Below are positions 1-8,409 of a stretch of 64,000 nt of DNA, piece after piece. Origin of the DNA: Moraxella pluranimalium (GTDB lineage Bacteria > Pseudomonadota > Gammaproteobacteria > Pseudomonadales > Moraxellaceae); the NCBI RefSeq assembly GCF_002014825.1, contig NZ_MUYU01000005.1:62001-126000 (forward strand). The letters are read 5' to 3'. The notes beneath the pieces are model-generated. The model saw nothing but the letters and a program-made list of their open reading frames with translations, was not told the origin of the DNA and did not search any database. The translations under genes were made by a program, and so were the position numbers. How positions within the stretch are numbered: position 1 is the stretch's first letter; the number at the start of each line of letters is the position of its first letter.

Positions 1-3
1 CTA

Positions 4-1428
4 CTATCGACAAAATGGGTCAAGTTCTTCATCAAAATGTTCGCTATTTTGATTTGTGATGTTATCTTGTATTGCGATTTCAAAAGGCTCTAGCACAGGT
101 TTTAGGCTATCGGCTTGCTCGCTCGGCAGGACTTCATCGGCATTGAGTGCATATTGCCCAAGTAGCTGTTTAAGCTTGGCAGGGGCAAGTAGCACTTCTA
201 GGACTTCTTTGCCCATATCATCATAACTGCTGTCTGTGATGACACCAAGCCCGTGCAGGGTATTTTTTAGCCCACCTGCATGATAGGGCAGGGTAAGGGT
301 AAATCGCTTAAGCTCACCTGAGAGCAGCTCTTGTACAGCAATCATCAGCTGATCAATGCCCAGATTATCACGAGCGGACACATAGACGCGGTGCGGTACG
401 CCATGATCTTGATAATAGATGGCAGGTGGCTCACCGCTTTTGTCGATTTTGTTATGCACAAGTAAAATCGGCGCATCGGCTTTGATTTGTGCCAGTACAT
501 CATTGACGGCGGCGATTTGTTCGTGGCGATCTTCGCTGGCGGTATCGATGACGTGTAGCAATAGATCCGCTTCAAGCGTCTCTTCAAGCGTCGCATGGAA
601 GCTTTCGACGAGCTCATGGGGCAGATGACGCACAAAGCCTACGGTATCGGCAAGCACGACATTGCCGACACCCGGCCATTTGACACGGCGTAGCGTCGGA
701 TCGAGCGTGGCAAATAGCTGATCGGCAGCATAGATATTGTCATCGGCTAGGCGGTTAAAGAGCGTGGATTTGCCAGCGTTGGTATAGCCGACCAGTGACA
801 CGGTGGGGATTTCAGACTTTTGGCGTTTGGCACGACCTTGTGCACGAGTTTGCTTGACTTTATCAAGCTTGGCTTTGAGCTGTGTGACACGGATTTGCAG
901 TAATCGACGGTCGGTTTCTAGCTGAGTTTCACCCGGACCACGCAGACCGATACCGCCTTTTTGGCGTTCAAGGTGTGTCCAACCACGCACAAGTCGAGTG
1001 GCTAGATGGTTTAATTGTGCTAATTCTACTTGTAGCTTACCTTCATAAGTGCGAGCACGCTGAGCAAAAATATCGAGAATGAGACCTGTTCTATCTAGCA
1101 CACGACATTTTAGAATTTTTTCAAGATTTCGCTCTTGGCTCGGGGTGAGTGTGTGATTAAAAATCACCACCACATCGCCTTTTTCGCCATCGGTGCTATC
1201 ACGAAAACGACGCACGGCATCGGCGATTTCATCCGCTTTACCTGTGCCGACGAAATATTTGGCGTGTGGCTTACTGCGGCTGCCTGTGATGATTTCGATT
1301 TCGTTTGCCCCAGCTGAATGTACAAGCAGGCGAAACTCTTCTAAATCATCAGGATCGATGATTTGATGGATATCAAGATGAACCAAGATGGCATTGTCAC
1401 CACCTTCATGTCTGTCAAAATATTGCAA
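4..1428 (-). CDS. hflX: GTPase HflX (ribosome-associated)
   Basis: HflX is a translational GTPase that binds the 50S subunit and splits stalled or heat-damaged ribosomes in the cytosol. The 474-residue protein has the HflX-specific glycine-rich stretch at residues 158-170 (GGIGLRGPGETQ). Its G domain has the P-loop GYTNAGKST at 214-222, the G3 motif DTVGF at 261-265 and HNKID at 325-329. It is somewhat longer than E. coli HflX (426) because of an acidic C-terminal tail. The gene ends in two consecutive stop codons at the window edge. It is divergent from folP, with 170 bp between them. In many gamma-proteobacteria hflX follows hfq, but no hfq lies upstream here. Identification is by motif and is firm. 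Confidence 0.97.
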   Translation of the reverse strand: MQYFDRHEGGDNAILVHLDIHQIIDPDDLEEFRLLVHSAGANEIEIITGSRSKPHAKYFVGTGKADEIADAVRRFRDSTDGEKGDVVVIFNHTLTPSQERNLEKILKCRVLDRTGLILDIFAQRARTYEGKLQVELAQLNHLATRLVRGWTHLERQKGGIGLRGPGETQLETDRRLLQIRVTQLKAKLDKVKQTRAQGRAKRQKSEIPTVSLVGYTNAGKSTLFNRLADDNIYAADQLFATLDPTLRRVKWPGVGNVVLADTVGFVRHLPHELVESFHATLEETLEADLLLHVIDTASEDRHEQIAAVNDVLAQIKADAPILLVHNKIDKSGEPPAIYYQDHGVPHRVYVSARDNLGIDQLMIAVQELLSGELKRFTLTLPYHAGGLKNTLHGLGVITDSSYDDMGKEVLEVLLAPAKLKQLLGQYALNADEVLPSEQADSLKPVLEPFEIAIQDNITNQNSEHFDEELDPFCR

Positions 1429-1598
1429 ATTTTATCCTTATGATAAATATTGTTATAAATAAATTTTAACCAATTAATCAGCAAGCGACAGCATGGGATG
1501 GTGATGGGGAATTTTGGTGTACCACTTACCATCGAATGTGTCACTTGGACTACATCTTATGCTATTATAAGGCATTTTTGGGATGAAGTGAGTTTTTT

Positions 1599-2480
1599 AT
1601 GTCACAGCGAGCAATCAGACAGCTACACGCACATGGCAAGACATTGGATTTGTCCACGCCAAAGGTGATGGGAATCTTAAATGTCACACCAGATTCGTTC
1701 TCCGATGGCGGTCGCTATCATGGCGTGGATCGGGCGCTTGCCCATGCCGAATCGATGATTGCTGACGGCGTGCATATCATCGATATCGGTGGCGAATCGA
1801 CACGCCCCAATGCGATCGCAGTCGGCACGGATGAAGAGCTTCGCCGTGTCGTCCCTGTGGTGCAGGCGATTCGCTCGGCGTTCGGTGATGAGATTTGGCT
1901 GTCGCTTGATACTAGCAATCCTGCGGTGATGCAAGCAGGTGTCGAATCGGGCGCAGACATCATCAATGATGTGCGTGCACTTCGCCGTGATGGGGCGGTA
2001 GAGATGGCGGCGTCTCTTGGTGTGCCTGTGGTGCTGATGCACAGCCGTGGCGAGCCTGACACAATGGATAATTTGGCGGTGTATGATGATGTCGTCGCAG
2101 AAGTCATCAGTGAACTGACGCAGAGCATTGAGCGGGCGGTGATGGCAGGGGTGGCTCGTGAGCAATTGGTGATTGATATTGGTATGAGCTTTGCCAAGAC
2201 TTATGAGCATCATCAGGTGCTGATGACGCAGTTGGGCACTTTTATTCGGCAGTTTGAGTTGCCGATGTTGTTTGGTGTGTCTCGTAAGCGGTTTTTGGGT
2301 GAGATTTTGCAGCGTACAGGGCTGGATAACCTACAAAATCATCAGCCAAGCGACCGTGATGTCATCGGTGCAGGGATGTCGCTACTGGCGGTACAACAAG
2401 GCGCAAGTATCGTGCGTGTCCATGATGTCGCCAAAAGTGTGCAGATGCTGTCCATGTGGCAGCAGATTTATGGTGAGTGA
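1599..2480 (+). CDS. folP: Dihydropteroate synthase
   Basis: FolP condenses p-aminobenzoate with 6-hydroxymethyl-7,8-dihydropterin pyrophosphate to give dihydropteroate in folate synthesis, and it is the sulfonamide target. The 293-residue cytosolic TIM barrel shows the signature MGILNVTPDSFSDGG at 24-38, GGESTRP at 64-70, a central DTS and the late SRKRFLG phosphate/pterin-binding motif. Its length is normal for the family (about 280). In many relatives folP sits between ftsH and glmM, but here it is alone and divergent from hflX. The start at 1599 is the first ATG of the frame and gives the usual N-terminus. Confidence 0.97.
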   Translation: MSQRAIRQLHAHGKTLDLSTPKVMGILNVTPDSFSDGGRYHGVDRALAHAESMIADGVHIIDIGGESTRPNAIAVGTDEELRRVVPVVQAIRSAFGDEIWLSLDTSNPAVMQAGVESGADIINDVRALRRDGAVEMAASLGVPVVLMHSRGEPDTMDNLAVYDDVVAEVISELTQSIERAVMAGVAREQLVIDIGMSFAKTYEHHQVLMTQLGTFIRQFELPMLFGVSRKRFLGEILQRTGLDNLQNHQPSDRDVIGAGMSLLAVQQGASIVRVHDVAKSVQMLSMWQQIYGE

Positions 2481-2534
2481 GTGAAAATTGGGTGAGTTTT
2501 ATGAATTTAATTAATTGGATATTACCAAAAAATA

Positions 2535-2568
2535 TCAACTTATCACTCAATTAACTTATCACCCAATC
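2535..2568. repeat. Two tandem 16-bp units at the rsmE 3' end
   Basis: AACTTATCACTCAATT at 2537-2552 is followed directly by AACTTATCACCCAATC at 2553-2568, a 14/16 match. The second copy runs into the rsmE stop codon. A similar AACTTATCAATCAATC string lies just downstream of rnd (about 60.56 kb). The function is unknown. Confidence 0.6.
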
Positions 2569-3295
2569 AACCCAATTCATGAATCATATGCAACGCCGTC
2601 AAAGCCACTACAGGGGCAGTCTCGGTGCGTAGCACTCGCTCGCCAATCGTCCAAGACACAAAGCCATGCTCGGTGGCAAAGTCAATTTCGGTCGGGGATA
2701 GACCGCCTTCAGCGCCGATGAGTAGGGCGATGGTGTCAGGCAAGGGGCTTTTAAAGCTTGGCTTGCCATCTGATAGTGCTAATACCAATTTTAGATGATC
2801 TGTACAATCTGCCACCCAAGTTTCGAGAGCGACAGGCGGGATAATCTTTGGAATGATGTTCAATCCACATTGTTCACAAGCGGCGATCGCCACGCCTTGC
2901 CAGTGCTCAATTTTCTTAAAATCTCGCTCATATTTTAGATGTGCTTGACAGCGTTCGCTTGTGAGTAGCTGAATCTGATGTACGCCCATTTCGCACGCTT
3001 TTTGGATGGCATAATCCACGCGATCGCCACGACTCATCACAAGCCCAATACTGGCCGCAAAGGGTGGTGTGCGATTGACGGGGTCATAGGCATGAATGAT
3101 TGCTTGTGCTGATTTTTTATCAATACTTATCAATTCGACCGCATATTCACCCCCTGTGCCATCGAATAAGGTGGCGGTATCATGCATCTTGGCACGCAAA
3201 ACTTTGCACCAATGATGATAAATGGTATCGCTAAGCGTGATGGTCTGACCGACAAGCTCGGTAGATAACGGCGTATCAATAAAAAATCTAGACAT
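2567..3295 (-). CDS. rsmE: 16S rRNA (uracil1498-N3)-methyltransferase
   Basis: RsmE methylates N3 of U1498 in 16S rRNA on the assembled 30S subunit using SAM. The 242-residue protein has an N-terminal PUA-like domain (about 1-70) and a SPOUT methyltransferase domain. The knotted SAM-binding loops are visible as IGAEGGLS at 193-200 and GERVLRTETA at 218-227. Length matches E. coli RsmE (243). It is convergent with folP. It shares its strand with metF but is separated from it by 110 bp, so it is probably expressed separately. Confidence 0.96.
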   Translation of the reverse strand: MSRFFIDTPLSTELVGQTITLSDTIYHHWCKVLRAKMHDTATLFDGTGGEYAVELISIDKKSAQAIIHAYDPVNRTPPFAASIGLVMSRGDRVDYAIQKACEMGVHQIQLLTSERCQAHLKYERDFKKIEHWQGVAIAACEQCGLNIIPKIIPPVALETWVADCTDHLKLVLALSDGKPSFKSPLPDTIALLIGAEGGLSPTEIDFATEHGFVSWTIGERVLRTETAPVVALTALHMIHELG

Positions 3296-3405
3296 AATTG
3301 ACCAATGATAAATAAATCAAAAACCGCTCAAATTTGATAAGACTATCTAAATACTACCATCTAAAAAAATCTATCAAATCATCACGGCTTTATTGGTAAA
3401 GTTGA

Positions 3406-4422
3406 TTAAATCAATCCCAAACTTTCGACCAACGCTTTATTTGGTTCGGTTTGGTTCATGCTATAAAAATGCAAGCTTGGCACACCTTCGCTGATTAGGC
3501 GTTCGCACAGCTGATGCACGATATCAAAGCCAAATTGACGGATGGATTTTTTGTCATCGCCATAGTCGGCAAGCTGTTTACGGATATAGCGTGGGACATC
3601 GGCACCGCAGCCATCGGCAAAGCGGATTAGGTTTGATGCGTTGGTGATTGGCATGATACCTGCGATGATGGGGAAATCGTCCTGATGCACGCCTTTTTTT
3701 GCCAAGCGATCACGCAAGAACAAATAGCTGTCAGGATTGTAGAAAAATTGGGTGATGGCTTCGTTCGCACCGGCATGATATTTGGCGACCAGATTGTCAA
3801 TATCTGCTTCAAAATTCTTCGCTTGTGGGTGCATTTCAGGATAAGCAGCGACCTTGATGGCAAAATGCTCACCACTGTGCTCACGGATGTATTTGACCAA
3901 GTCAAGTGCATACGGCAGCTCGCCATAGCCGACCTGACCTGATGGTAAATCGCCACGCAATGCCACGACACGATCCACGCCCAATGTCTTATAAAAATCA
4001 AGCAATTCGCCAATCTGCGCCTTGGTATCACCGATGCATGACATATGGGGTGCAATCGGGGTGTCGCCTTTTTTAATCAATGCTTCGACGATACCAAGCG
4101 TGCGTTCACGAGTCGAACCACCTGCGCCATAGGTCACTGAGAAATATTTTGGATTGAGTGCATTAAGCTCATCAAAGACACTGAGTAGCTTATCCTGCCC
4201 TTCGTCAGTCTTGGCAGGGAAAAACTCAAACGAAAATGGCACTGTGGTGGTGCTTGGTGTTTTTGGCGTAGGTTTTTTTACTTTGGTGTTGATTTGGGTA
4301 ACAACTTCGGCAGGCTTGGTGGCTGTCGTGACTTGTACAGGCTGTTGTTTTTTAATATCAGATTTTAGTTCATTTAATAATTGTTCAATTGCTGCAAGGC
4401 GATTTAGGGTGTCTTGGCTCAT
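3406..4422 (-). CDS. metF: 5,10-methylenetetrahydrofolate reductase with N-terminal extension
   Basis: MetF reduces 5,10-methylene-THF to 5-methyl-THF, the methyl donor for homocysteine methylation. The FAD-dependent TIM barrel starts near residue 62 with the diagnostic FSFEFFPAKT. YGAGGSTRERT and RGDLPSG follow, all typical of MetF. At 338 residues it is about 40 longer than E. coli MetF. The extra N-terminus is a short amphipathic helix (about 4-27) joined to a Pro/Thr/Lys-rich linker (about 28-61). The next upstream gene on the same strand is ahcY, 177 bp away, with an intrinsic terminator between them, so only leaky co-transcription is expected. Confidence 0.96.
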   Translation of the reverse strand: MSQDTLNRLAAIEQLLNELKSDIKKQQPVQVTTATKPAEVVTQINTKVKKPTPKTPSTTTVPFSFEFFPAKTDEGQDKLLSVFDELNALNPKYFSVTYGAGGSTRERTLGIVEALIKKGDTPIAPHMSCIGDTKAQIGELLDFYKTLGVDRVVALRGDLPSGQVGYGELPYALDLVKYIREHSGEHFAIKVAAYPEMHPQAKNFEADIDNLVAKYHAGANEAITQFFYNPDSYLFLRDRLAKKGVHQDDFPIIAGIMPITNASNLIRFADGCGADVPRYIRKQLADYGDDKKSIRQFGFDIVHQLCERLISEGVPSLHFYSMNQTEPNKALVESLGLI

Positions 4423-4550
4423 GATGGCTCTCTAAAATTATCAAGATAAATCAAATGATTATGGGATTTATCAATTTTGTTAAAATTATTCAATTATAGC
4501 AGATTTTTGGCAGTTTGTTAATGCCAAATAGATGTTAGTAAATTCCAAAT

Positions 4551-4585
4551 AAAAAGGCGATAAGCTCGCTGTCTTATCGCCTTTT
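4551..4585 (-). terminator. Intrinsic terminator after ahcY
   Basis: A 12-13 bp stem, AAAGGCGATAAG paired with CTTATCGCCTTT around an 8-nt loop, is flanked by A-rich and T-rich DNA. On the minus strand the stem is followed by a T run. It lies 15 bp after the ahcY stop and upstream of metF. Confidence 0.9.
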
Positions 4586-4599
4586 GTCAGTATGTCTAA

Positions 4600-5964
4600 T
4601 CAGTATTTGTATTCATCTGATTTGAATGGACCATCCACTGACACGCCGATATAGTCGGCTTGTGTTTGGGTAAGCTTGGTGATGACACCATTAAAGCCTG
4701 CAACCATCGCAGCCGCCACTTCTTCGTCCAGTTTCTTTGGTAGTACCTTAACATAGACTTTGCTTGGCTTTTCAGCAGCAGGCAAATCAGCGAATTTTTC
4801 TTGATACAGATGAATCTGTGCTAGTACTTGGTTAGCAAATGAGCCGTCCATGATGCGTGATGGGTGACCTGTGGCGTTGCCAAGATTCACCAAACGACCT
4901 TCTGACAGTAGAATCAGATAATCATCATCACTGTCTGAGCGATAGACTTGATGTACTTGTGGCTTGACTTCCACCCATTTCCAGTTGTCACGCATGAACT
5001 GAGTGTCAATCTCGGTATCAAAGTGACCGATGTTACACACGACAGCGGTTGATTTTAGGGCTTTTAGCATTTCGCTGTTACAGACATGATAGTTGCCTGT
5101 GGTGGTCACGATCAAATCGGTGTCTTGTAGTAGGGCGGTGTTCACGCCTTGAGCTTGATCGCCACCGATGAATGGTGAGACGACTTCATAGCCGTCCATG
5201 CACGCTTGCATCGCACAGATTGGGTCGATTTCAGAAACGCGCACGATCATACCTTCTTGGCGTAGTGATTGTGCTGAGCCTTTGCCCACATCGCCATAGC
5301 CGATGACTAGTGCGCGGCGACCTGACAGTAGCATATCTGTACCACGCTTGATGGCGTCGTTCAGCGAGTGGCGGCAGCCGTATTTGTTGTCATTTTTTGA
5401 TTTGGTGACAGCGTCATTGACATTGATGGCGGGGACTTTGAGCGTGCCATTGCCAAGCATTTCGATTAGGCGGTGTACGCCTGTGGTCGTTTCTTCTGAG
5501 ATACCATGAATGCTGTCTAGCATTTGTGGGTATTTGTTGTGAATGAGTGCGGTCAAATCACCACCGTCATCTAGGATGATGTTGGCATCCCACAGTTTGC
5601 CGTCTTGGTGGATTTGCTGCTCTAGACACCATTCGTATTCTTCTTCGGTTTCGCCTTTCCAAGCAAATACAGGAATACCAGCAGCGGCGATAGCGGCAGC
5701 GGCGTGGTCTTGGGTAGAAAAGATGTTGCAAGAAGTCCAACGAACTTCAGCACCCAACGCCACCAAAGTCTCAATCAGTACCGCAGTCTGAATGGTCATG
5801 TGGATACAGCCGACGATTTTAGCACCTGCCAAAGGCTGGGCGGCGGCATAGCGTTTACGCAGACCCATTAGCGCAGGCATTTCGGTTTCAGCAAGGCGGA
5901 TTTCTTTGCGGCCAAATTCGGCAAGGCTGATGTCAGCCACTTTATAATCGGTAAATGTAGACAC
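4600..5964 (-). CDS. ahcY: Adenosylhomocysteinase (S-adenosyl-L-homocysteine hydrolase)
   Basis: AhcY hydrolyses S-adenosylhomocysteine to adenosine and homocysteine in the methyl cycle. It is a cytosolic NAD-dependent tetramer. The Rossmann motif [10 protein letters not shown] sits in the middle, and the end KSDEYKY is the conserved C-terminal KxxxYRY-type tail. The frame opens at a GTG at 5973, but the AGGAG ribosome-binding site (5973-5977) overlaps that codon. A second GTG at 5964 lies at normal spacing (8 nt) and gives a 454-residue protein beginning MSTFTDYK, so it is preferred. The leader holds an SAH riboswitch. The gene is part of a methionine-cycle neighbourhood with metF downstream. 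Confidence 0.96.
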   Translation of the reverse strand: MSTFTDYKVADISLAEFGRKEIRLAETEMPALMGLRKRYAAAQPLAGAKIVGCIHMTIQTAVLIETLVALGAEVRWTSCNIFSTQDHAAAAIAAAGIPVFAWKGETEEEYEWCLEQQIHQDGKLWDANIILDDGGDLTALIHNKYPQMLDSIHGISEETTTGVHRLIEMLGNGTLKVPAINVNDAVTKSKNDNKYGCRHSLNDAIKRGTDMLLSGRRALVIGYGDVGKGSAQSLRQEGMIVRVSEIDPICAMQACMDGYEVVSPFIGGDQAQGVNTALLQDTDLIVTTTGNYHVCNSEMLKALKSTAVVCNIGHFDTEIDTQFMRDNWKWVEVKPQVHQVYRSDSDDDYLILLSEGRLVNLGNATGHPSRIMDGSFANQVLAQIHLYQEKFADLPAAEKPSKVYVKVLPKKLDEEVAAAMVAGFNGVITKLTQTQADYIGVSVDGPFKSDEYKY

Positions 5965-6028
5965 TGCGTCCACTCCTTTTAAAAATTAACGATCAGATTA
6001 TTGGTAATAATCATAAAAAAGAAAACGC

Positions 6029-6133
6029 AGATGTCGTTGATTATTTTAAATTCACCCTATGATAAATCTAAAAAGCAAGCCTGACCGCTGATAAGGTTGT
6101 CAAAACCAATAGCGGTTGCAACATCTCTTGCAA
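6029..6133 (-). promoter_or_regulatory. SAH riboswitch aptamer in the ahcY leader
   Basis: Read on the minus strand, the leader fits the known SAH aptamer (Rfam SAH_riboswitch family). P1 is GCAAG (6127-6131) with CTTGC (6075-6079). The next segment, AGATGTTGCAACC, matches the GCUGCAA core. An internal hairpin ACCGCT/AGCGGT (6111-6116 with 6084-6089) follows. The near-invariant CAGGCTTG closes P1. The downstream AACGACATCT (6029-6038) pairs through ACATCT with AGATGT (6121-6126) to give the pseudoknot. A TATAAT -10 box at 6141-6146 places the transcription start at about 6134, right at P1. SAH binding would raise ahcY expression, as in pseudomonads. The match was made by eye. Confidence 0.85.
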
Positions 6134-6140
6134 ACTCATC

Positions 6141-6146
6141 ATTATA
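6141..6146 (-). promoter_or_regulatory. ahcY: -10 box of the ahcY/riboswitch promoter
   Basis: A perfect TATAAT on the minus strand ends 8 bp before the first base of the riboswitch P1 helix. The -35 region is weak (CTGCAA at about 6164-6169). Confidence 0.6.
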
Positions 6147-6191
6147 ACAAATTTTTGCAATGATTGCAGTGCTTACTTAAATTTAAACAAT

Positions 6192-6221
6192 AAAAAACGG
6201 CTGATACAATCAACCGTTTTA
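6192..6221 (-). terminator. Intrinsic terminator of the TonB receptor gene
   Basis: On the minus strand AAAACGG...CCGTTTT, with further GAT/ATC pairing, closes on a tiny loop. It is followed by a T run, 15 bp after the receptor stop codon. Confidence 0.8.
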
Positions 6222-6236
6222 AATCCTGATGATGGA

Positions 6237-8174
6237 TTAGTATTTGAAAGTCACACCAAGATTGGCTTGGCGACCGCCATTGACATACCAGTTAGTGCCA
6301 ACTAGCTCACCATTGCTATTATACCAAGGATTATAAACCTGTCTGTTTTCAACATTGCCAATATTTTGGATGTTGGTAAATAGTTTGACATAGGGATTAA
6401 TGTTCCAATGTGCATCAACATCGACAGTCGTATAACCGGGTACTTTGACGGTGTTGGCTCTATCTGCAAAGGCATCTGAGCGCGCGATGATTGAGGTGCT
6501 GACACCAGCGACGCCATCATCATAACCCAAGGTCAATGTACCAGTATGTTTTGGGCGATAGGCGATTTCAAGACCTGTTGCTTTGTTTTCGGTTTCAACA
6601 TAGCTGTAGTTCGCTAATGCGTAGTAGCTACCCTGAGTAAATTTGATGCCAAAATCACCACCAACAAAATTTGCTTTATCTAGATTCTCATAAGTGCTTG
6701 TTGATGTATTTGTTGCCGAATCATAAACCGAATCTAATTTAATTAAGTTTTTAACTTTAGTATTAAATCCTGAGAGTGAAACAGCTAATTTGTCATTAAT
6801 TTGATGATCAATACCTAATGTATAACTAATGCTTTCTTCAGGTTCTAAGTTTTCGTTGCCTAATGTGATGTAAGTTGTACCATACTGAAAGTCAGTAAAT
6901 TTTGAACTGTAAAATAATTCGTTTAGGCTTGGTGCTCTAAAGGCTGATCCAATATTGGCATATACACTAGTGGCTGGGTTGAAATGATAACGAATCGCCC
7001 CTTGTCCAACAGTGTGATTACCAAAGCGGTCATTATCTTCTAAGCGAATACCTGCCTGTGTGTTGATTTGATTGTTATTGAACTGATGCTGTAGATAATA
7101 ACCTGTGCTACCGATTTTCCTTTCACCTTGATAGGCATATGCATCTTCATACTCGGTGCTATTGTCGGTAATACCAAATAAAATATTTTGGTTAGGGGTA
7201 AATGTCCAACGAGCATTGATATCGGTTTCTTGGTATTGAGTGTTAAATTCATTAGTGCCCCAAGATTCTACAAATGCCTGCTCATCTTTGGCTTGAGCAT
7301 AATGTGTTGATATTTTTAGTGTTTCGGTCGCTTGATAATTTGCAAAGACTTTGGCTTGGCTATTTTTAAATTCACGCTTAGCATTAATGGCGGCATTCGA
7401 GCTTGTGGTGGATGATGCGTATTCATTCACACCTTCATTTTGTTCGTATGATACACCTACATCCAATATTTGATTCACATAACCAGTTTTTGCACCAAAA
7501 CCTTTTTGTTCATAGCCTGCTTTGTTGTTGCGACTTTGGTCATCTAAAATGCGTGTACCATCAGTTTCTAGACGCTGACCTGATAGGCTAGCATAAAAGC
7601 CGTTATGCACCACATCGCCGCTGACAATGGCTTTATAGGTGTTGTTTTCACCGATGATACCAGTGATTTCACCGCCTGTACGAGCAGGTTTTGAGCTAAT
7701 AATCTGAACAACACCACCAATGGCATCTGAGCCATATTGTACAGATGCGGGACTTTTTAGAATTTCAATTCTTGCCGTTGAAGTAAGATCTAAAGTTTCT
7801 GGATAAATTGGAGTTAGAGTATTTGGTGTATTTAGTCGAACACCATCTTTTAATAACAATGTATGACTTGGGTTTGTACCATGAATGATAAGGTTTGTAC
7901 CTTGACCGATGCCACCATTTTGCTTGACATAAATGCCTGCGTCTGACTGGATAACATCTGATAGGTTGCGTGCAGGGTTTTTCTCAATTTCGCCTGCGCT
8001 GATGACAGTCACTGATGCTGGCGTGTCACTGAGTGGCGTGGCAGTGCGTGACACAGTAATCACATCCGGGTCAAGCACAACAGTTGGTTCGATGGTCTGT
8101 GCATAAGCAGTGGTGATAAGACTCGTTGGGGCTAATGCCAAGATGATGGCACGGCGTAGAGCGGTCGATGACAT
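6237..8174 (-). CDS. TonB-dependent outer-membrane receptor, BtuB-like
   Basis: The protein is a 645-residue outer-membrane gated barrel. The preferred start is the ATG at 8174, which gives a clean signal peptide (MSSTALRRAIILAL... ending TTAYA). The frame stays open to 8252 but would add a hydrophilic leader. After cleavage comes a TonB-box-like segment (PDVITVSRTATPL). A plug domain follows, with TPASVTVI, LSDVIQSDAGI, LLLKDGVRLN and QYGSDAIGGVVQI. A 22-strand-type barrel then ends in VTFKY, with an aromatic C-terminal residue. Size and plug resemble the cobalamin receptor BtuB, but heme or siderophore transport is not excluded. No cobalamin riboswitch is visible upstream. The gene is divergent from the mechanosensitive channel. 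Confidence 0.9.
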   Translation of the reverse strand: MSSTALRRAIILALAPTSLITTAYAQTIEPTVVLDPDVITVSRTATPLSDTPASVTVISAGEIEKNPARNLSDVIQSDAGIYVKQNGGIGQGTNLIIHGTNPSHTLLLKDGVRLNTPNTLTPIYPETLDLTSTARIEILKSPASVQYGSDAIGGVVQIISSKPARTGGEITGIIGENNTYKAIVSGDVVHNGFYASLSGQRLETDGTRILDDQSRNNKAGYEQKGFGAKTGYVNQILDVGVSYEQNEGVNEYASSTTSSNAAINAKREFKNSQAKVFANYQATETLKISTHYAQAKDEQAFVESWGTNEFNTQYQETDINARWTFTPNQNILFGITDNSTEYEDAYAYQGERKIGSTGYYLQHQFNNNQINTQAGIRLEDNDRFGNHTVGQGAIRYHFNPATSVYANIGSAFRAPSLNELFYSSKFTDFQYGTTYITLGNENLEPEESISYTLGIDHQINDKLAVSLSGFNTKVKNLIKLDSVYDSATNTSTSTYENLDKANFVGGDFGIKFTQGSYYALANYSYVETENKATGLEIAYRPKHTGTLTLGYDDGVAGVSTSIIARSDAFADRANTVKVPGYTTVDVDAHWNINPYVKLFTNIQNIGNVENRQVYNPWYNSNGELVGTNWYVNGGRQANLGVTFKY

Positions 8175-8409
8175 AACTAACCTTAATATTGCTAATGGTT
8201 TGGGTTTTGTAAATTTAACTGTCTTATTATAACATGAAAAATTTTTTAACAACTGAGGATTTGATGAAAAATTTTAATCTTAGCATGAAATTTGTTCAAT
8301 AATACCAATTTTTCATACAATATTTAGCCATTGACATATCATGCAGGTGGTTGCAAGCACTGCTTATCAGTTATACAATGGCTTAATTTTTAGTGAATTG
8401 GGGAGTGTC

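Noticed and set aside
8175..8409. Cobalamin riboswitch or Fur box for the BtuB-like receptor
   Set aside because: No B12-box-like string or clear 19-bp Fur palindrome was seen; the region is short and AT-rich.
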